Source of the DNA: Thermoleophilum album | GTDB taxonomy: Bacteria; Actinomycetota; Thermoleophilia; Solirubrobacterales; Thermoleophilaceae | Assembly (NCBI RefSeq): GCF_028867705.1 | Contig: NZ_CP066171.1 | Span: forward strand, 1,116,001 to 1,180,000 | Length of the DNA stretch: 64,000 nt | Reading direction: 5' to 3' | Shown: positions 1-8,967 of the stretch, in pieces | How the letters are laid out: each line of letters opens with the position of its first letter | Position numbering within the stretch: the first letter of the stretch is position 1 | The notes under the pieces: generated by a model | Seen by the model: only the letters and a program-made list of their open reading frames with translations | Database searches by the model: none | What the model was told of the DNA's origin: nothing | Translations under genes and position numbers: made by a program

Positions 1-641
1 GCGAGGGCGGCGTAGATCCCCTTGGCGGGCAAACACAGCCGCGGGTCGGGGACGATGTTGGCGGTCGGAAACCCGAGCTCGCGGCCGCGCCGGTCGCCGT
101 GCGTAACTTCCCCCTCGAAGAGAAAGGGATGGCCCAGCAGCTCAGCTGCTGCTAGCACCTCGCCGCCGGCCACGAGCTCGCGGATGCGGCTCGAGGAGAT
201 CGGCTCGCCGCCGGCGCTCGCGAGCGGGACGACGCGCGTCTCGAACCTGTCGTCGCGCGCCAGGAGTTCGGCGTCACCCGCTGCGCCACGCCCGAAGCGA
301 AAGTTCTCGCCCACCGAGACGAACTCCGCCGTGAGTTGTTCGACGATCACTTCGTCGACGAAGCGCTCGGCGGGCGTGTCGGCGAGGCGCTGGTCGAACC
401 GTGCGACGACGAGCTCCTCCACCCCCAGAGCGGCGAGCAGATCGCGCTTGATCGCTAGCGGCGAGAGCAGTGGCGGTGCGGCGTCGGGACGCAGCACCGC
501 GAGCGGGTGCGGTTCGAAGGTGAGCACGGTGTCGCAACCGGCGATAACTCGGCGGTGGCCGCGGTGCACGCCGTCGAAAGTGCCGATCGCGACCCGTCGA
601 CCGGGGCGGGGCCGCACCTCGTCTAACCACAGGAACTTCAT
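1..641 (-). CDS. ribF: Bifunctional riboflavin kinase / FAD synthetase (3' end outside window)
   Basis: Converts riboflavin to FMN and then FAD in the cytoplasm. About 213 residues are visible, starting at ATG 641 (MKFLWLDEV). The nucleotidyltransferase domain shows GTFDGVHRGH, FEPHP and the ISSSRIRE motif. The riboflavin-kinase domain begins with GELGFPTAN-like residues (GRELGFPTAN) and is cut by the window edge. It lies 112 bp downstream of truB on the same strand, the usual truB-ribF arrangement. The 3' end cannot be judged. Confidence 0.93.
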   Translation of the reverse strand, partial: MKFLWLDEVRPRPGRRVAIGTFDGVHRGHRRVIAGCDTVLTFEPHPLAVLRPDAAPPLLSPLAIKRDLLAALGVEELVVARFDQRLADTPAERFVDEVIVEQLTAEFVSVGENFRFGRGAAGDAELLARDDRFETRVVPLASAGGEPISSSRIRELVAGGEVLAAAELLGHPFLFEGEVTHGDRRGRELGFPTANIVPDPRLCLPAKGIYAAL

Positions 642-753
642 CGACCAGCGCCCTTGCGCTCGAGGGTGCGCACGGGGACCGCAGCGCGGCTTTTGCTCGG
701 GGCCGGTGCCTGCCTTCGAATGACCATCTCGCCTCGTTGGCTGGCTGTCGCGT

Positions 754-1632
754 TCAGGAGGACGGCAGCAGCCTTGGGAACACTAAGGCCGGTCGCAGCA
801 GTCCGTCGCGCGACTCGGCGACAGCGACGAGGCGCCCCTGCTCGTCGAGGACGCGCACGATCGCGTCCCGGCTCTCGGTGAGCCGCCCGCGCACTGCGCG
901 CACCGGCAGCGCACGACCGTTGGCGAGCGCCCGCTCCCCGAGGTCGTCAACCGTGACCGCGGGCAGGAAGGCGAGCGCTTCGCCGAGCGGTACGACCCGT
1001 TCCGGATCGGCGTCGCGCAGATCGAAGGGACCTATACGCGTCCGCACGAGCCGCTCGCAGTACGCGTCACCGAGATCGGCGACGAGCTGGCGAATGTACG
1101 TGCCGGCCGAACACTCGATTTCGAACTCTGCTCGCTCGTCGTCATGCGCGAGCAGCTCGGCCCGATACACGGTGATCTCGCGGGCAGGCAACGCCGGCTG
1201 AGCGCCGCGCCGCGCGAGCCGGTAGGCGCGCTCGCCGCCCACCTTCACCGCCGAGTAGGCCGGTGGTACCTGGCGCTGCCGCCCGGTGGGGATGGCGAGC
1301 CGCTGCGGTCTACGGCCTGTGTGCTCGATCTCGCCCTCGGGATCACCGGTGGTCGAGCGCCAGCCGAGGCGCGCCACCGCCCGATAGGTCTTGGGCAGAC
1401 CGACGAACCAGCGTTGTGCTCGCGTCGCCCGGCCGAGCAGGATCAGGAGCAAACCCTCGGCGAAGGGGTCGAGCGTGCCAGCGTGGCCGACCTTTGTGCT
1501 GCGCGGGCACCGTCGCCGCACGGCAGCCACGGCGTCGTGCGACGTCGGTCCTGGCGGTTTCGGGTAGAGGATGACACCGCCCTCCGCCGGCACCGCGAGC
1601 CTGGCAGTTGTCTCTCTCCCTCGCTCCGCCAT
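754..1632 (-). CDS. truB: tRNA pseudouridine(55) synthase
   Basis: Makes pseudouridine 55 in the T-loop of tRNAs. The protein has 292 residues, normal for the family. Near residue 50 the GTLDP motif carries the catalytic aspartate, preceded by the KPPGPTSHD and KVGHAG motifs; VPPAYSAVKVGGERAY is the conserved tyrosine region. The C-terminal part resembles the PUA-like extension. ATG 1632 is followed by about 20 non-conserved residues, so a later start is conceivable. It sits 45 bp after nrnA in the translation operon. Confidence 0.95.
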   Translation of the reverse strand: MAERGRETTARLAVPAEGGVILYPKPPGPTSHDAVAAVRRRCPRSTKVGHAGTLDPFAEGLLLILLGRATRAQRWFVGLPKTYRAVARLGWRSTTGDPEGEIEHTGRRPQRLAIPTGRQRQVPPAYSAVKVGGERAYRLARRGAQPALPAREITVYRAELLAHDDERAEFEIECSAGTYIRQLVADLGDAYCERLVRTRIGPFDLRDADPERVVPLGEALAFLPAVTVDDLGERALANGRALPVRAVRGRLTESRDAIVRVLDEQGRLVAVAESRDGLLRPALVFPRLLPSS

Positions 1633-1677
1633 CGCTCTCCGCCGCGCCGCACCCGTGGCGAATGGCAGCCCGCTGCG

Positions 1678-2694
1678 TCAGGCGGAGTCGTCGAGCTGTG
1701 CACGCAGGAGCTGGGTCACGGTGGCGATGACTTCCTCGTGCGGCACGTCGGTGGTGAACCCGGCCGCCTGGCGGTGACCGCCACCGCCGAAGGCACGCGC
1801 TATGGCCGACACGTCGACGCCGCGACTCGACGTGCGCAAGCTGACCTTGCGCAGCCCGCGCCGACCGTCGTCGAGCTTGTCGCGCACGAGCACCGCCACC
1901 ACCGTTCCCTCGACGGCACGGAGCTGCTCGACGATGCCCTCGGAGTCAGACTCGCTGGCGCCCGCCTCCTCGAAGTCGGCGCGCGTCAACAGCGTGGCGG
2001 TGATCCGTCCGCCGTCGTGGCGCTCGAGTCGCGAGAGCGCGCGCTCGAGCAGCCGCAGGCGCGCCACCGGCACGTTCTCGTACACGCGGTGGTAGACGTC
2101 GTAGGGGTTGACGCCGGCCTCGATCAAGTCGGCAGCGACGCGGTGGGCCGCCGGCGTTGCGTTCTCGTACATGAAGCGGCCGGTGTCGGTGACGATGCCG
2201 ACATAGAGAGGCTCGGCGATCTCCGGCGTCAGCTGCACCCCGAGCCCGCGCGCGAGGCGGTAGACGATCTCGGCGGTCGACGACGCCGAGGGGTCGACGA
2301 GGTTGAACGCGCCGAAGCGGGTGTTGTCGTGGTGGTGGTCGACGTTGACGATGTGGCGGCCGTTTTCGCGCAGAAAGTCGACCGGCATACGATCGATGTT
2401 GCCGCAGTCGAGGAAGACGATCACCCGCTCTCCGACGTCTTCGGGGGGCTCGCCGACGAGACCCCGGAAGTCAAGGTGGCGGTATTCGGGCGGCAGCGGG
2501 AACTCCTGCGGCGAGAGGTACATGAGAACGTCTTTGCCGAGCTGTTCGAGCGCCCGGTGCATCCCGAGCAGCGAGCCGAGCGCGTCGCCGTCGGGGTTCT
2601 CGTGAGTCGTCAAGAGCAGCTTCGGCGCGCTGCGCAGCTCCTCGAGAACAGCTGCCTCGGCGGCAGCGATCGTCGCATCGGCGCTGGTGTTCAC
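1678..2694 (-). CDS. nrnA: DHH-family oligoribonuclease / pAp phosphatase
   Basis: A 338-residue DHH/DHHA1 phosphoesterase that by family knowledge degrades nanoRNAs and dephosphorylates 3'-phosphoadenosine 5'-phosphate. Visible metal-binding motifs are THENPDGDALGS near the N-terminus, FLDCGN, the NVDHHHDN signature and the C-terminal GGGGHRQAAGF substrate loop of DHHA1. It starts at GTG 2694, whose GTGA overlaps the rbfA stop codon by 4 bp, so it is translationally coupled. The rbfA-nrnA-truB order is typical of Gram-positive translation operons. Confidence 0.92.
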   Translation of the reverse strand: MNTSADATIAAAEAAVLEELRSAPKLLLTTHENPDGDALGSLLGMHRALEQLGKDVLMYLSPQEFPLPPEYRHLDFRGLVGEPPEDVGERVIVFLDCGNIDRMPVDFLRENGRHIVNVDHHHDNTRFGAFNLVDPSASSTAEIVYRLARGLGVQLTPEIAEPLYVGIVTDTGRFMYENATPAAHRVAADLIEAGVNPYDVYHRVYENVPVARLRLLERALSRLERHDGGRITATLLTRADFEEAGASESDSEGIVEQLRAVEGTVVAVLVRDKLDDGRRGLRKVSLRTSSRGVDVSAIARAFGGGGHRQAAGFTTDVPHEEVIATVTQLLRAQLDDSA

Positions 2695-3044
2695 GCGTCC
2701 GCTTTCCGGTCGCCGCTGTCGAGCAGCTGCGCAAGCCGCACCCCCCGCTCGACGGTGTCGTCGTAGACGAACTCGAGCGTCGGGGTGCGCTTGAGGCGCA
2801 GCTCGCTGGCGATCGCGCGCTGGAGCAGGCCGTGGGCGGAGGCAAGGCCGGCCAACGTGCGCGCGCGCTCTTCGGGCCCGCCGAACACGCTCACGTATAC
2901 GCGCGCGCGGCGCAGATCGGGGCTCGTGTCGACGGCAGTCACTGTCACGAATCCTATGCGCGGGTCCTTGAGATCTTCCGTGATCCTCGACGAGAGAACC
3001 TCGCGCAACGCCTCGTTGACGCGGCGCATGCGCTGTGTCGGCAT
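2691..3044 (-). CDS. rbfA: 30S ribosome-binding factor A
   Basis: A 117-residue ribosome assembly factor acting on the 5' end of 16S rRNA in late 30S maturation. The family signature is clear: RMRRVNEALREVLSS at the N-terminus, then ITEDLKDPRIGFVTVT and the LRRARVYVSVFG strand, ending with LKRTPTLEFVYDDT. One base separates it from the upstream DUF503 gene and 4 bp overlap the downstream nrnA. Confidence 0.95.
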   Translation of the reverse strand: MPTQRMRRVNEALREVLSSRITEDLKDPRIGFVTVTAVDTSPDLRRARVYVSVFGGPEERARTLAGLASAHGLLQRAIASELRLKRTPTLEFVYDDTVERGVRLAQLLDSGDRKADA

Positions 3045-3045
3045 C

Positions 3046-3351
3046 CTATCCCCCTAGGAGGTCGTCACGAGAAGCGATCCCGCGAGCGACGTGGACGGTG
3101 CCGGGATAGCGCTCGCACAGAAAGCGCTCGATGCGATCAGCTGTTGCCAGCACAGGTCCCGGGTCGGGCCCGACCAGCGCCGCCGACAGCGTCGCCCGCT
3201 GCCAGAGGTCGTGGTGGTCGGTCTCGGCGACCGCTGCCCCGAACCGTCGCTGCAGGTTCGCCTTCAACGAACTGAGCTCGCGGCGTTTGCCTTTAAGGCT
3301 GCCGTTGCCCGGCAGGTGCACCTCGATCTCGAGCAGGCAAACGAACCCCAT
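3046..3351 (-). CDS. DUF503 (YlxP-like) protein
   Basis: A 101-residue protein of the DUF503/YlxP family, found between infB and rbfA in many Gram-positive bacteria. Characteristic are LEIEVHLPGNGSLKGKR near the start and the VAETDHHDLWQRATLS segment. Its molecular role is not firmly established; the operon position suggests ribosome maturation or translation. It lies 72 bp after infB and 1 bp before rbfA. Confidence 0.88.
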   Translation of the reverse strand: MGFVCLLEIEVHLPGNGSLKGKRRELSSLKANLQRRFGAAVAETDHHDLWQRATLSAALVGPDPGPVLATADRIERFLCERYPGTVHVARGIASRDDLLGG

Positions 3352-3423
3352 CGCAGCGACCCCCTACGCTGGCCGCGAGCCCCTGCCTGGCCGACCACGA
3401 ATGCTCGGCGTGCCCAGGCGGGC

Positions 3424-5823
3424 TCAGGTGAGCTTCTTTTCGACTTCCCGCACCTCGTACGCCTCGACGACGTCGCCCTCTTTCACGTCCTGGTAGTTCT
3501 CGAGCGTGAGACCGCACTCGAGCCCCGCCTGGACCTCGCGCACGTCGTCCTTGAAGCGCCGGAGGCTGGCGATACGTCCGTCGTAGACCACGGTGCCGTC
3601 GCGCACGAGGCGTGCCTTCGCGCCCCGCCGGATCGTGCCCTCGCGCACGTAGCAGCCGGCGATCGTGCCGACGCGGGAGGCGCGGAAGATGGCACGCACC
3701 TCGGCGACGCCCACCACTTCCTCGACGTGCTCGGGCTCGAGCAAGCCCTCCATCGCCGCCTTGAGCTCCTCGGCCACCTGGTAGATGACCGAGTAGGTGC
3801 GGACCTCGACCCCCTCGCGCTGCGCCGTGGCAGCGGCGCCACCGACCGGGCGCACGTTGAAGCCGATCACGACCGCATCGGAGGCAGCGGCGAGCATCAC
3901 ATCCGATTCGGTGATGCCGCCAACCCCCTCGCGGATGACGTTGACGGTGACCTCGCTCTGCGGCAGCTTGGCGATCTCGTCGAGGATCGCTTCCAGCGAG
4001 CCCGTCACGTCGGCCTTGACGACCAGGTTGAGCTGCCGCTCGCCGCGCTCCGCGCGGGCGAGCACGTCCTCGAGCGAGACACGACGGCGCATCTGACGGG
4101 CCAGCGCTTCCTGCTTCAAGCGCTGGGCGCGCTCCTGGGCTAGACGGCGCGCCTCGCGCTCGTTCTCGACGACGCGGAAGCGATCGCCCGCCTCGGGCAC
4201 CCCGTCGAAGCCGAGCACCTCGACTGGCGTGCCCGGTCCGGCCTCGCGCAAGCGCTGGCCGCGGTAGTCAGTCATCGCCCGCACGCGCCCCGACTGCGTC
4301 CCAGCGAACAGAGCGTCGCCGACGCGCAGCGTGCCGCGCTGCACGAGCAGCGTCGCCACGGGACCACGCCCGGCGTCGAGCCGCGACTCGATGACGGTTC
4401 CCGAGGCCGGCGCCTTGGGGTTGGCGCGCAGCTCGGCGATCTCGGCAAGCGTGACGATCGTGTCGAGCAGCTCGCCGAGACCCTGGCCAGTCTTGGCCGA
4501 CACGTCGACGAACTCGGTGTCACCGCCCCACTCGGCCGGTGTCAGGCCTTTTGCGGCGAGCTCGCCGCGCACGCGCTGGGGATCGGCGTTCTCGAGATCG
4601 ATCTTGTTGACCGCGATGACGATCGGCACGTTCGCGGCGCGCGCGTGATCGATCGCCTCGAGGGTCTGCGGCATCACGCCGTCGTCGGCGGCAACAACGA
4701 TCACGGCAATGTCGGTGACCTGGGCGCCGCGCGCCCGCAGCGCGGTGAACGCCTCGTGGCCCGGGGTGTCGATGAAGGTGATGTTGTGGCCGTTAGTCGA
4801 AACCTGGTAGGCGCCGATGTGCTGCGTGATGCCGCCCGCCTCGCGGGCCGCGACGTCGGTCTGGCGGATGGCGTCGAGCAACGACGTCTTGCCGTGGTCG
4901 ACGTGCCCCATCACCGTCACAACAGGCGGTCGCGGCTCGAGGTCCTCTTCCCGGTCTTCTTCGTCCGCGTCCTGCTCGCCCTCATCGGCGGCGCTGGTGA
5001 TGGTGACCGTCTTGCCGAGGGCGTCGGCGAGCAGCTCGATCGCTTCGTCCGACAGCGTTTGCGTGAGCGTGGCGAGCTCGCCGAGCTCCATCAGTTTCTT
5101 GATCACCTCGGGCGCGGGTACACCGAGCGCCTCGGCGATCTCCTTGACGGTCGAGCCAGAGCGGATCGGAACCGCCTCTTCGCTCGGCGCCTCGGCCTCG
5201 GCTACAGCGGTCGCCGTCTCTACCGGCGCTGGTGGCTCATCGGGGAACGGCTGTCGCCGGCGGCTGCGCCGGCGGGGCCGCTGCCCGGGCGGGGCCGACG
5301 GCCCCGAGGGGCGGTCGGGACGCGACGCCTGGGCGTCGATGACGACGCGCCTTCGCCGCCCTCCCTCGCCAAGCCGTCCGGGGCGCACCGGTCGCGTGCG
5401 GCCGGGACGCTCCCGGCCCGCACCGGCCGTATCGCGCGCGCCGGGCGCCCGTCCCGGGGCGCTGGCGCCACCCCCCCGGGGTGGAGCAGAAGTTTGCCCG
5501 CCGGCGCGACCAGCGGCGGGGCGATCTTCACGGGTAGCGGGGCGGTCGCGAGTCGGTGCGCGCTCCCCCTGACCGGTCGGTCGCGCTCGCGGCGCGCGCG
5601 CTCCCGGCCGGGCCCCGCCGCTCTCGCCGCGCCCGTCCGCTTGAGGACGCTCGGGCTCGGCAGGGGGCGCGTCCGGATCGCCGAAGGCACGCGCGACGGC
5701 AGCCTCGTCGACGCTCGAAGCCGCAGCCTTGACGTCGAGGCCGGCGCGCTGCAGGATCGCGATGACCTCTTTGCTCGGGATCCCGCGCTCTTTGGCTATT
5801 TGATGGACGCGCTTCTTTGCCAC
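3424..5823 (-). CDS. infB: Translation initiation factor IF-2
   Basis: A 799-residue GTPase that places initiator tRNA on the 30S subunit and promotes subunit joining. Two IF2_N helical modules are visible (residues 1-45, and again just before the G domain, starting [15 protein letters not shown]). They are separated by a long Arg/Pro/Gly/Ala-rich linker. The G domain carries [16 protein letters not shown] and NKID, followed by domains II-IV ([13 protein letters not shown]). The gene overlaps the end of ylxR by 28 bp. Confidence 0.98.
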   Translation of the reverse strand: MAKKRVHQIAKERGIPSKEVIAILQRAGLDVKAAASSVDEAAVARAFGDPDAPPAEPERPQADGRGESGGARPGARAPRARPTGQGERAPTRDRPATREDRPAAGRAGGQTSAPPRGGGASAPGRAPGARDTAGAGRERPGRTRPVRPGRLGEGGRRRRVVIDAQASRPDRPSGPSAPPGQRPRRRSRRRQPFPDEPPAPVETATAVAEAEAPSEEAVPIRSGSTVKEIAEALGVPAPEVIKKLMELGELATLTQTLSDEAIELLADALGKTVTITSAADEGEQDADEEDREEDLEPRPPVVTVMGHVDHGKTSLLDAIRQTDVAAREAGGITQHIGAYQVSTNGHNITFIDTPGHEAFTALRARGAQVTDIAVIVVAADDGVMPQTLEAIDHARAANVPIVIAVNKIDLENADPQRVRGELAAKGLTPAEWGGDTEFVDVSAKTGQGLGELLDTIVTLAEIAELRANPKAPASGTVIESRLDAGRGPVATLLVQRGTLRVGDALFAGTQSGRVRAMTDYRGQRLREAGPGTPVEVLGFDGVPEAGDRFRVVENEREARRLAQERAQRLKQEALARQMRRRVSLEDVLARAERGERQLNLVVKADVTGSLEAILDEIAKLPQSEVTVNVIREGVGGITESDVMLAAASDAVVIGFNVRPVGGAAATAQREGVEVRTYSVIYQVAEELKAAMEGLLEPEHVEEVVGVAEVRAIFRASRVGTIAGCYVREGTIRRGAKARLVRDGTVVYDGRIASLRRFKDDVREVQAGLECGLTLENYQDVKEGDVVEAYEVREVEKKLT

Positions 5824-6053
5824 TCGTGAACGAAGTCTATGGTCTCTTGTGGAAGCTCAACCGCTGCCCGGAAAGCGCGTGCCAGTGCACGCTGGGCCTT
5901 CGCGAGGGCGGCGCCGCACTGCGGCGAGCCGCAGACGTAGGCACCACGACCGGCGTGGCGCCGCTCAGGGTCGGCGACGACGCGCCGACCGTCCGCCAAG
6001 GCGAGCCGTAGCAGCTCGTCCTGGTAAGCGCGCCGCCGACAGACGACGCACAT
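5796..6053 (-). CDS. ylxR: YlxR (DUF448) RNA-binding protein
   Basis: A small 85-residue YlxR/DUF448 protein encoded between nusA and infB, as in most Gram-positives. It begins at the only canonical in-frame start after the nusA stop, ATG 6053, immediately before the conserved CVVCRRR motif. GRGAYVC with CGSPQC supplies the rest of the family signature. Family members are described as RNA-binding proteins or transcriptional modulators. The start leaves almost no residues before the first cysteine, which is short for the family. Confidence 0.9.
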   Translation of the reverse strand: MCVVCRRRAYQDELLRLALADGRRVVADPERRHAGRGAYVCGSPQCGAALAKAQRALARAFRAAVELPQETIDFVHEWQRSASIK

Positions 6054-6107
6054 CCGAACCGGACGGTGCCGCCGCTCGCCGATCGCTGCCGCCGTCGCCG
6101 GTCGTTT

Positions 6108-7454
6108 TTAACTGTCGCCGCCCTCGTTCGCGACCTGCTCGGCGACACCGGGGGATGCGTCGCCGTCCGACGCCTCCGTGTCGCCCCTCGATCCCTCGGC
6201 CTCGCTGGCCTCGAGCGCTTGGTGGGCCGGCAGCCCGCAATAACGCGAACCCGGCAGCGCCGCGTTCGGGCAGCGACGCCCGTTGGCGAGGATCGCCGCG
6301 CAACGCCCCGAGACCTCCGCCTCCTCTTCCTCGAGGTCGAGCTGGGCCTCTTCCTCGGCGAACTCGCTCTCGGAGCGGATGTCGATGCGCCAGCCGGTGA
6401 GACGTGCCGCGAGCCGCGCGTTGAGACCTTCCTTGCCAATCGCCAACGACAGCTGGTCGTCGGGAACGATCACCGTCGCCTGGCGGGCGTCGTCGTCGAC
6501 CAGCACTTCGCGCACGCGGGCGGGCGACAGCGCCTTGGCGATGTAGCGAGCCGGCTCGTCGTTGTAGGGGATGATGTCGATCTTCTCGCCGCGCAGCTCG
6601 GAGACGACCATGCGGACCCGCGAGCCGCGCGGACCGACGCACGCCCCCACCGGATCGATACCGGTCTGGTGCGAGACGACCGCGATCTTGGAGCGAAAGC
6701 CGGGTTCGCGCGCGACGTTGACGATCTCGACAAGGCCGTCGGCGATCTCGGGGACCTCGAGCTCGAACAGCTTGCGGATCAGCTCGGGCGAGCGCCGCGA
6801 GAGGATGATGCTCGGACCTTTGGCCTGGGCCGATACGTCCGTGATCACCGCCTTGATCCGCTGACCGTGGTCGTAGCGCTCGCCCGGCACCTGCTCGGAG
6901 CGCGGCAGCAGCGCCTCGACACGCTCGCGCAGCTGCACAAGCGTGTAGCGGTTGTCGGACTGCTGCACGATGCCGGTGACGAGCTCGCCGACGCGGTCCT
7001 GGAATTCCTCGTAGGTCATGTCGCGCTCGGCTTCGCGGATCCGCTGGAGGATCACCTGCTTCGCTGTCTGCGCGGCGATGCGGCCGAAATCGCTCGGTGT
7101 GACGTCGCGCTGCTCGATGCGGTCGCCGTGCTCGGCGAGCAACCGCTCGACGTCGATCTCAACCGGTTCGGGCTCGCGCCGCTCGCCGGTCTCGGGATCG
7201 ATGCGCGCACCCTCCTCCTCGGCCTGCTCGGCCTCGGCGATCAGCTGGCGCTCGAGGTCCTCGGGAACGATCAGCTCGAAAACGCGGAATTCGCCCTGCT
7301 CGAGGTCGAACTCGACGCGTGCGTACTTGGCCGCCCCCGGCGTCTTTTTGTAGGCCGACAGCAGCGCATCCTCGATCGCCGCTTTGAGACGGCTCGCGCC
7401 GATGCCCTTCTCTTTAGCTAGCGCCCGTACGGCTTCGGCTATCTCCCTGGACAT
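6108..7454 (-). CDS. nusA: Transcription termination/antitermination factor NusA with Cys/His C-terminal extension
   Basis: Binds RNA polymerase and nascent RNA, influencing pausing, termination and antitermination. The 448 residues contain the N-terminal polymerase-binding domain ([18 protein letters not shown]), S1 ([13 protein letters not shown]) and two KH domains ([16 protein letters not shown], and [16 protein letters not shown]). Instead of acidic repeats, the tail carries Cys385, Cys395, Cys406 and His411 in a knuckle-like pattern, followed by a Glu/Ser/Gly-rich end. It is 3 bp downstream of rimP, a standard pairing. Confidence 0.97.
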   Translation of the reverse strand: MSREIAEAVRALAKEKGIGASRLKAAIEDALLSAYKKTPGAAKYARVEFDLEQGEFRVFELIVPEDLERQLIAEAEQAEEEGARIDPETGERREPEPVEIDVERLLAEHGDRIEQRDVTPSDFGRIAAQTAKQVILQRIREAERDMTYEEFQDRVGELVTGIVQQSDNRYTLVQLRERVEALLPRSEQVPGERYDHGQRIKAVITDVSAQAKGPSIILSRRSPELIRKLFELEVPEIADGLVEIVNVAREPGFRSKIAVVSHQTGIDPVGACVGPRGSRVRMVVSELRGEKIDIIPYNDEPARYIAKALSPARVREVLVDDDARQATVIVPDDQLSLAIGKEGLNARLAARLTGWRIDIRSESEFAEEEAQLDLEEEEAEVSGRCAAILANGRRCPNAALPGSRYCGLPAHQALEASEAEGSRGDTEASDGDASPGVAEQVANEGGDS

Positions 7455-7457
7455 CCG

Positions 7458-7886
7458 CTACTCCTCCAGCAGGTTGCCGCGGTTGATCTCCGCGTAGGGA
7501 ATCGACACCACCCCGGACTCGGTCGCGACCGTCACCGCGCGATCGTCGGCTCCAACGAGCTCGCCGCTGTAGGTGCGTCGACCGCCGCGCTCGGCGCGCA
7601 GCCGCAAGCGCGCGCGTCGTCCGAGATAGCGACGGAAGTGCGCCGGTTTGGTGAGCGGCCGTCGTGGCCCCGGAGAGGAGACCTCAAGCCCGACCTCGGC
7701 GACGAGATGCCAGAGCTGCCGCGTGACCCGCTCGCAGAGCGCGAGGTCGACACCTTGGGGGTGATCGATCACGAGTCTGATCCGTTCGCGCCCGGCGGGT
7801 TCGCAGGCGAGCAGCTCGACCTCGGGCTCGACCTTCGCGAGCCGTTGCTCGATCTCCGCCCGGAGCTCTTCGATCTTCCGCCGCAC
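7458..7886 (-). CDS. rimP: Ribosome maturation factor RimP
   Basis: A 142-residue 30S assembly factor. Recognisable segments are LVIDHPQGVDLALCERVTRQL, the LEVSSPGPRRPLTKPAHFRRYLG core that is the family's most conserved stretch, and the C-terminal SH3-like domain ending IPYAEINRGNLLEE. It starts at GTG 7886 behind a GGAAG Shine-Dalgarno-like sequence. It is the first gene of the translation operon. A hairpin followed by eight U lies only 27 nt upstream of the start. Confidence 0.94.
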   Translation of the reverse strand: MRRKIEELRAEIEQRLAKVEPEVELLACEPAGRERIRLVIDHPQGVDLALCERVTRQLWHLVAEVGLEVSSPGPRRPLTKPAHFRRYLGRRARLRLRAERGGRRTYSGELVGADDRAVTVATESGVVSIPYAEINRGNLLEE

Positions 7887-7913
7887 TGTCTTCCGAGACG
7901 CCTTCGCTAGTCG

Positions 7914-7941
7914 AAAAAAAAGGGGGGCCGAGGCCCACCCC
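7914..7941 (-). terminator. Rho-independent-type hairpin in the rimP leader (possible attenuator)
   Basis: Read on the minus strand: GGG, one unpaired T, GGGC, tetraloop CTCG, GCCC, CCC and then eight T residues. This is a textbook intrinsic terminator, yet it points into rimP and ends 27 nt before its start codon. A second hairpin (7946-7961, GCGGCC-gtaa-GGCCGC) lies directly before it. Because the upstream gene already has its own strong terminator at 8101-8138, this one may act as a regulated leader terminator. Confidence 0.72.
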
Positions 7942-7945
7942 AGGC

Positions 7946-7961
7946 GCGGCCTTACGGCCGC
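7946..7961 (-). promoter_or_regulatory. Hairpin preceding the rimP leader terminator
   Basis: A perfect 6-bp inverted repeat, GCGGCC with loop GTAA and GGCCGC, sits 4 nt before the terminator-type hairpin. Its GGCC/CGGCC segments could pair alternatively with the terminator arms. That would be an antiterminator arrangement, but this is inference. Confidence 0.4.
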
Positions 7962-8100
7962 AGTCTGAAGCTGTCGCTGCGAGTATAGCCCGCAGCTGTC
8001 TCACGGTCCCGGGTCCCGCGCGCGGGTCGCGCCTCTCCACCTGGCTCCGCCGTCACCCGCAGAAAGTGTCGAAGCGAACCCATGCCCTGCCTTGGACGGG

Positions 8101-8138
8101 AAAAAGGGCGGGCCGCCGCGTTACGCGGCGGCCCGCCC
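8101..8138 (-). terminator. Strong intrinsic terminator of the secreted-protein gene
   Basis: A perfect 15-bp stem (GGGCGGGCCGCCGCG and its complement) with a 3-nt loop, followed on the minus strand by five T residues. It lies 53 bp after the stop codon of the gene at 8191-8814 and separates that gene from the rimP operon. Confidence 0.88.
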
Positions 8139-8190
8139 GAGGACCGCTCTCTGGTGGGTCGGCGCTAGCACCGACCCGCTGGAGGCGTTC

Positions 8191-8814
8191 TCAGCTCGCG
8201 TTCGTCGGTGGCGCCAGCTGGATCTGGAACGGGTTACCCGGCCCCGACATCAACAGATTGAGGAGCGGGGTCGTCAACCCGCAGCCGGTCAGCGATGGCA
8301 GCGTCGTCGTTCCGGAGAACGAGATGCCCTGGCCGAGCTGGGCGAAGGGCACCGTCGCCGAGAGCGGCAACTCGACCGGCTGGGAGGTGCGGCACGTACG
8401 GCTGCTCACCAGGTTGAGCGGGAGGTACGGCGACGAGAGACGCCGGATGTAGATCGTCGACGCGGAGGTGGCCTTCACCGTGACGTTGCCATCCGTCCCG
8501 ATCGCGATCGAGCCCGACACCGGCCGCGCCTCGACCAGCTCGAGCGTCGCGTCGACCGGCAAGCCGAGAACCTTGAGGCGCGCCTTGATCGTGGGGATCG
8601 AAACGCTGCCCGAGAGAGCTCCGGTCGACACGTTCCAGCTGCCGTTGAACGTCGCGCCGCTCGGGATCGTGACGCTCTGATTGAGCTTCTTGATGCCGAG
8701 CGTGCCCGACACCTTCCAGTTAGTGAACGGGACTTCCTGCGCGGAAGCGGCAGGGGCTGCTACCGCGAACGCACCGACGACGGCAAGAGCCGCAGCCTTG
8801 CGGCGAAGTGCCAT
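8191..8814 (-). CDS. Secreted protein of unknown function
   Basis: A 207-residue protein that I do not recognise. Residues 1-26 form a Sec signal peptide (Arg/Lys-rich start, Ala/Val core, predicted cleavage after ASA before QEV). The mature part is rich in Ser, Thr, Val, Leu and Gly with alternating strands, suggesting a beta-rich extracellular domain. Two cysteines in the second half could form a disulfide. A GGAGG Shine-Dalgarno lies 7 nt before ATG 8814. It is monocistronic, with a strong terminator behind it. Confidence 0.8.
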   Translation of the reverse strand: MALRRKAAALAVVGAFAVAAPAASAQEVPFTNWKVSGTLGIKKLNQSVTIPSGATFNGSWNVSTGALSGSVSIPTIKARLKVLGLPVDATLELVEARPVSGSIAIGTDGNVTVKATSASTIYIRRLSSPYLPLNLVSSRTCRTSQPVELPLSATVPFAQLGQGISFSGTTTLPSLTGCGLTTPLLNLLMSGPGNPFQIQLAPPTNAS

Positions 8815-8868
8815 GCGAACGACCTCCCTCCAGGGAACGTTGGGTTTTCGGGATGTGGGGGACTTTGC

Positions 8869-8917
8869 GGCCTAGCGGACGCCTCCGGTGTCCGCTCCCG
8901 ACCTCGGGCGCTAGGCC
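8869..8917. repeat. Nested inverted repeat upstream of the secreted-protein gene
   Basis: An outer pair GGCCTAGCG / CGCTAGGCC (8869-8877, 8909-8917) encloses an overlapping inner pair GCGGAC / GTCCGC and a short CCCGA-CC-TCGGG element. It lies between dtd and the secreted-protein gene. It could be the dtd terminator or a structured leader; no T-run follows on either strand. Confidence 0.5.
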
Positions 8918-8935
8918 TTCGGCCGGTGGTCCGCC

Positions 8936-8953
8936 TGACCGTCCGATCGGTCA
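8936..8953. promoter_or_regulatory. 18-bp palindrome TGACCG-N6-CGGTCA, possible repressor operator
   Basis: A perfect inverted repeat with 6-bp arms and a 6-bp spacer between the dtd stop codon and the secreted-protein gene. The spacing resembles operators of TetR-type dimeric repressors, but no regulator gene is adjacent. It could alternatively be part of a transcript hairpin. Confidence 0.35.
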
Positions 8954-8967
8954 GCTGCGCTTCGATC

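Noticed and set aside
22-723. Long open frames opposite ribF, truB, nrnA, infB, carB, recJ and other genes
   Set aside because: They are Arg/Ala/Pro/Ser-rich shadows produced by GC-rich third positions of real genes on the other strand and show no protein motifs.
5220-5700. Possible separate gene or repeat array in the Arg/Pro/Gly-rich part of infB
   Set aside because: It is the normal low-complexity linker between IF2_N modules, continuous with the infB frame.
5796-6107. Read-through of nusA into ylxR, since both are in the same frame
   Set aside because: A TAA separates them and ylxR has its own ATG at the conserved N-terminus; same-frame position is coincidence.
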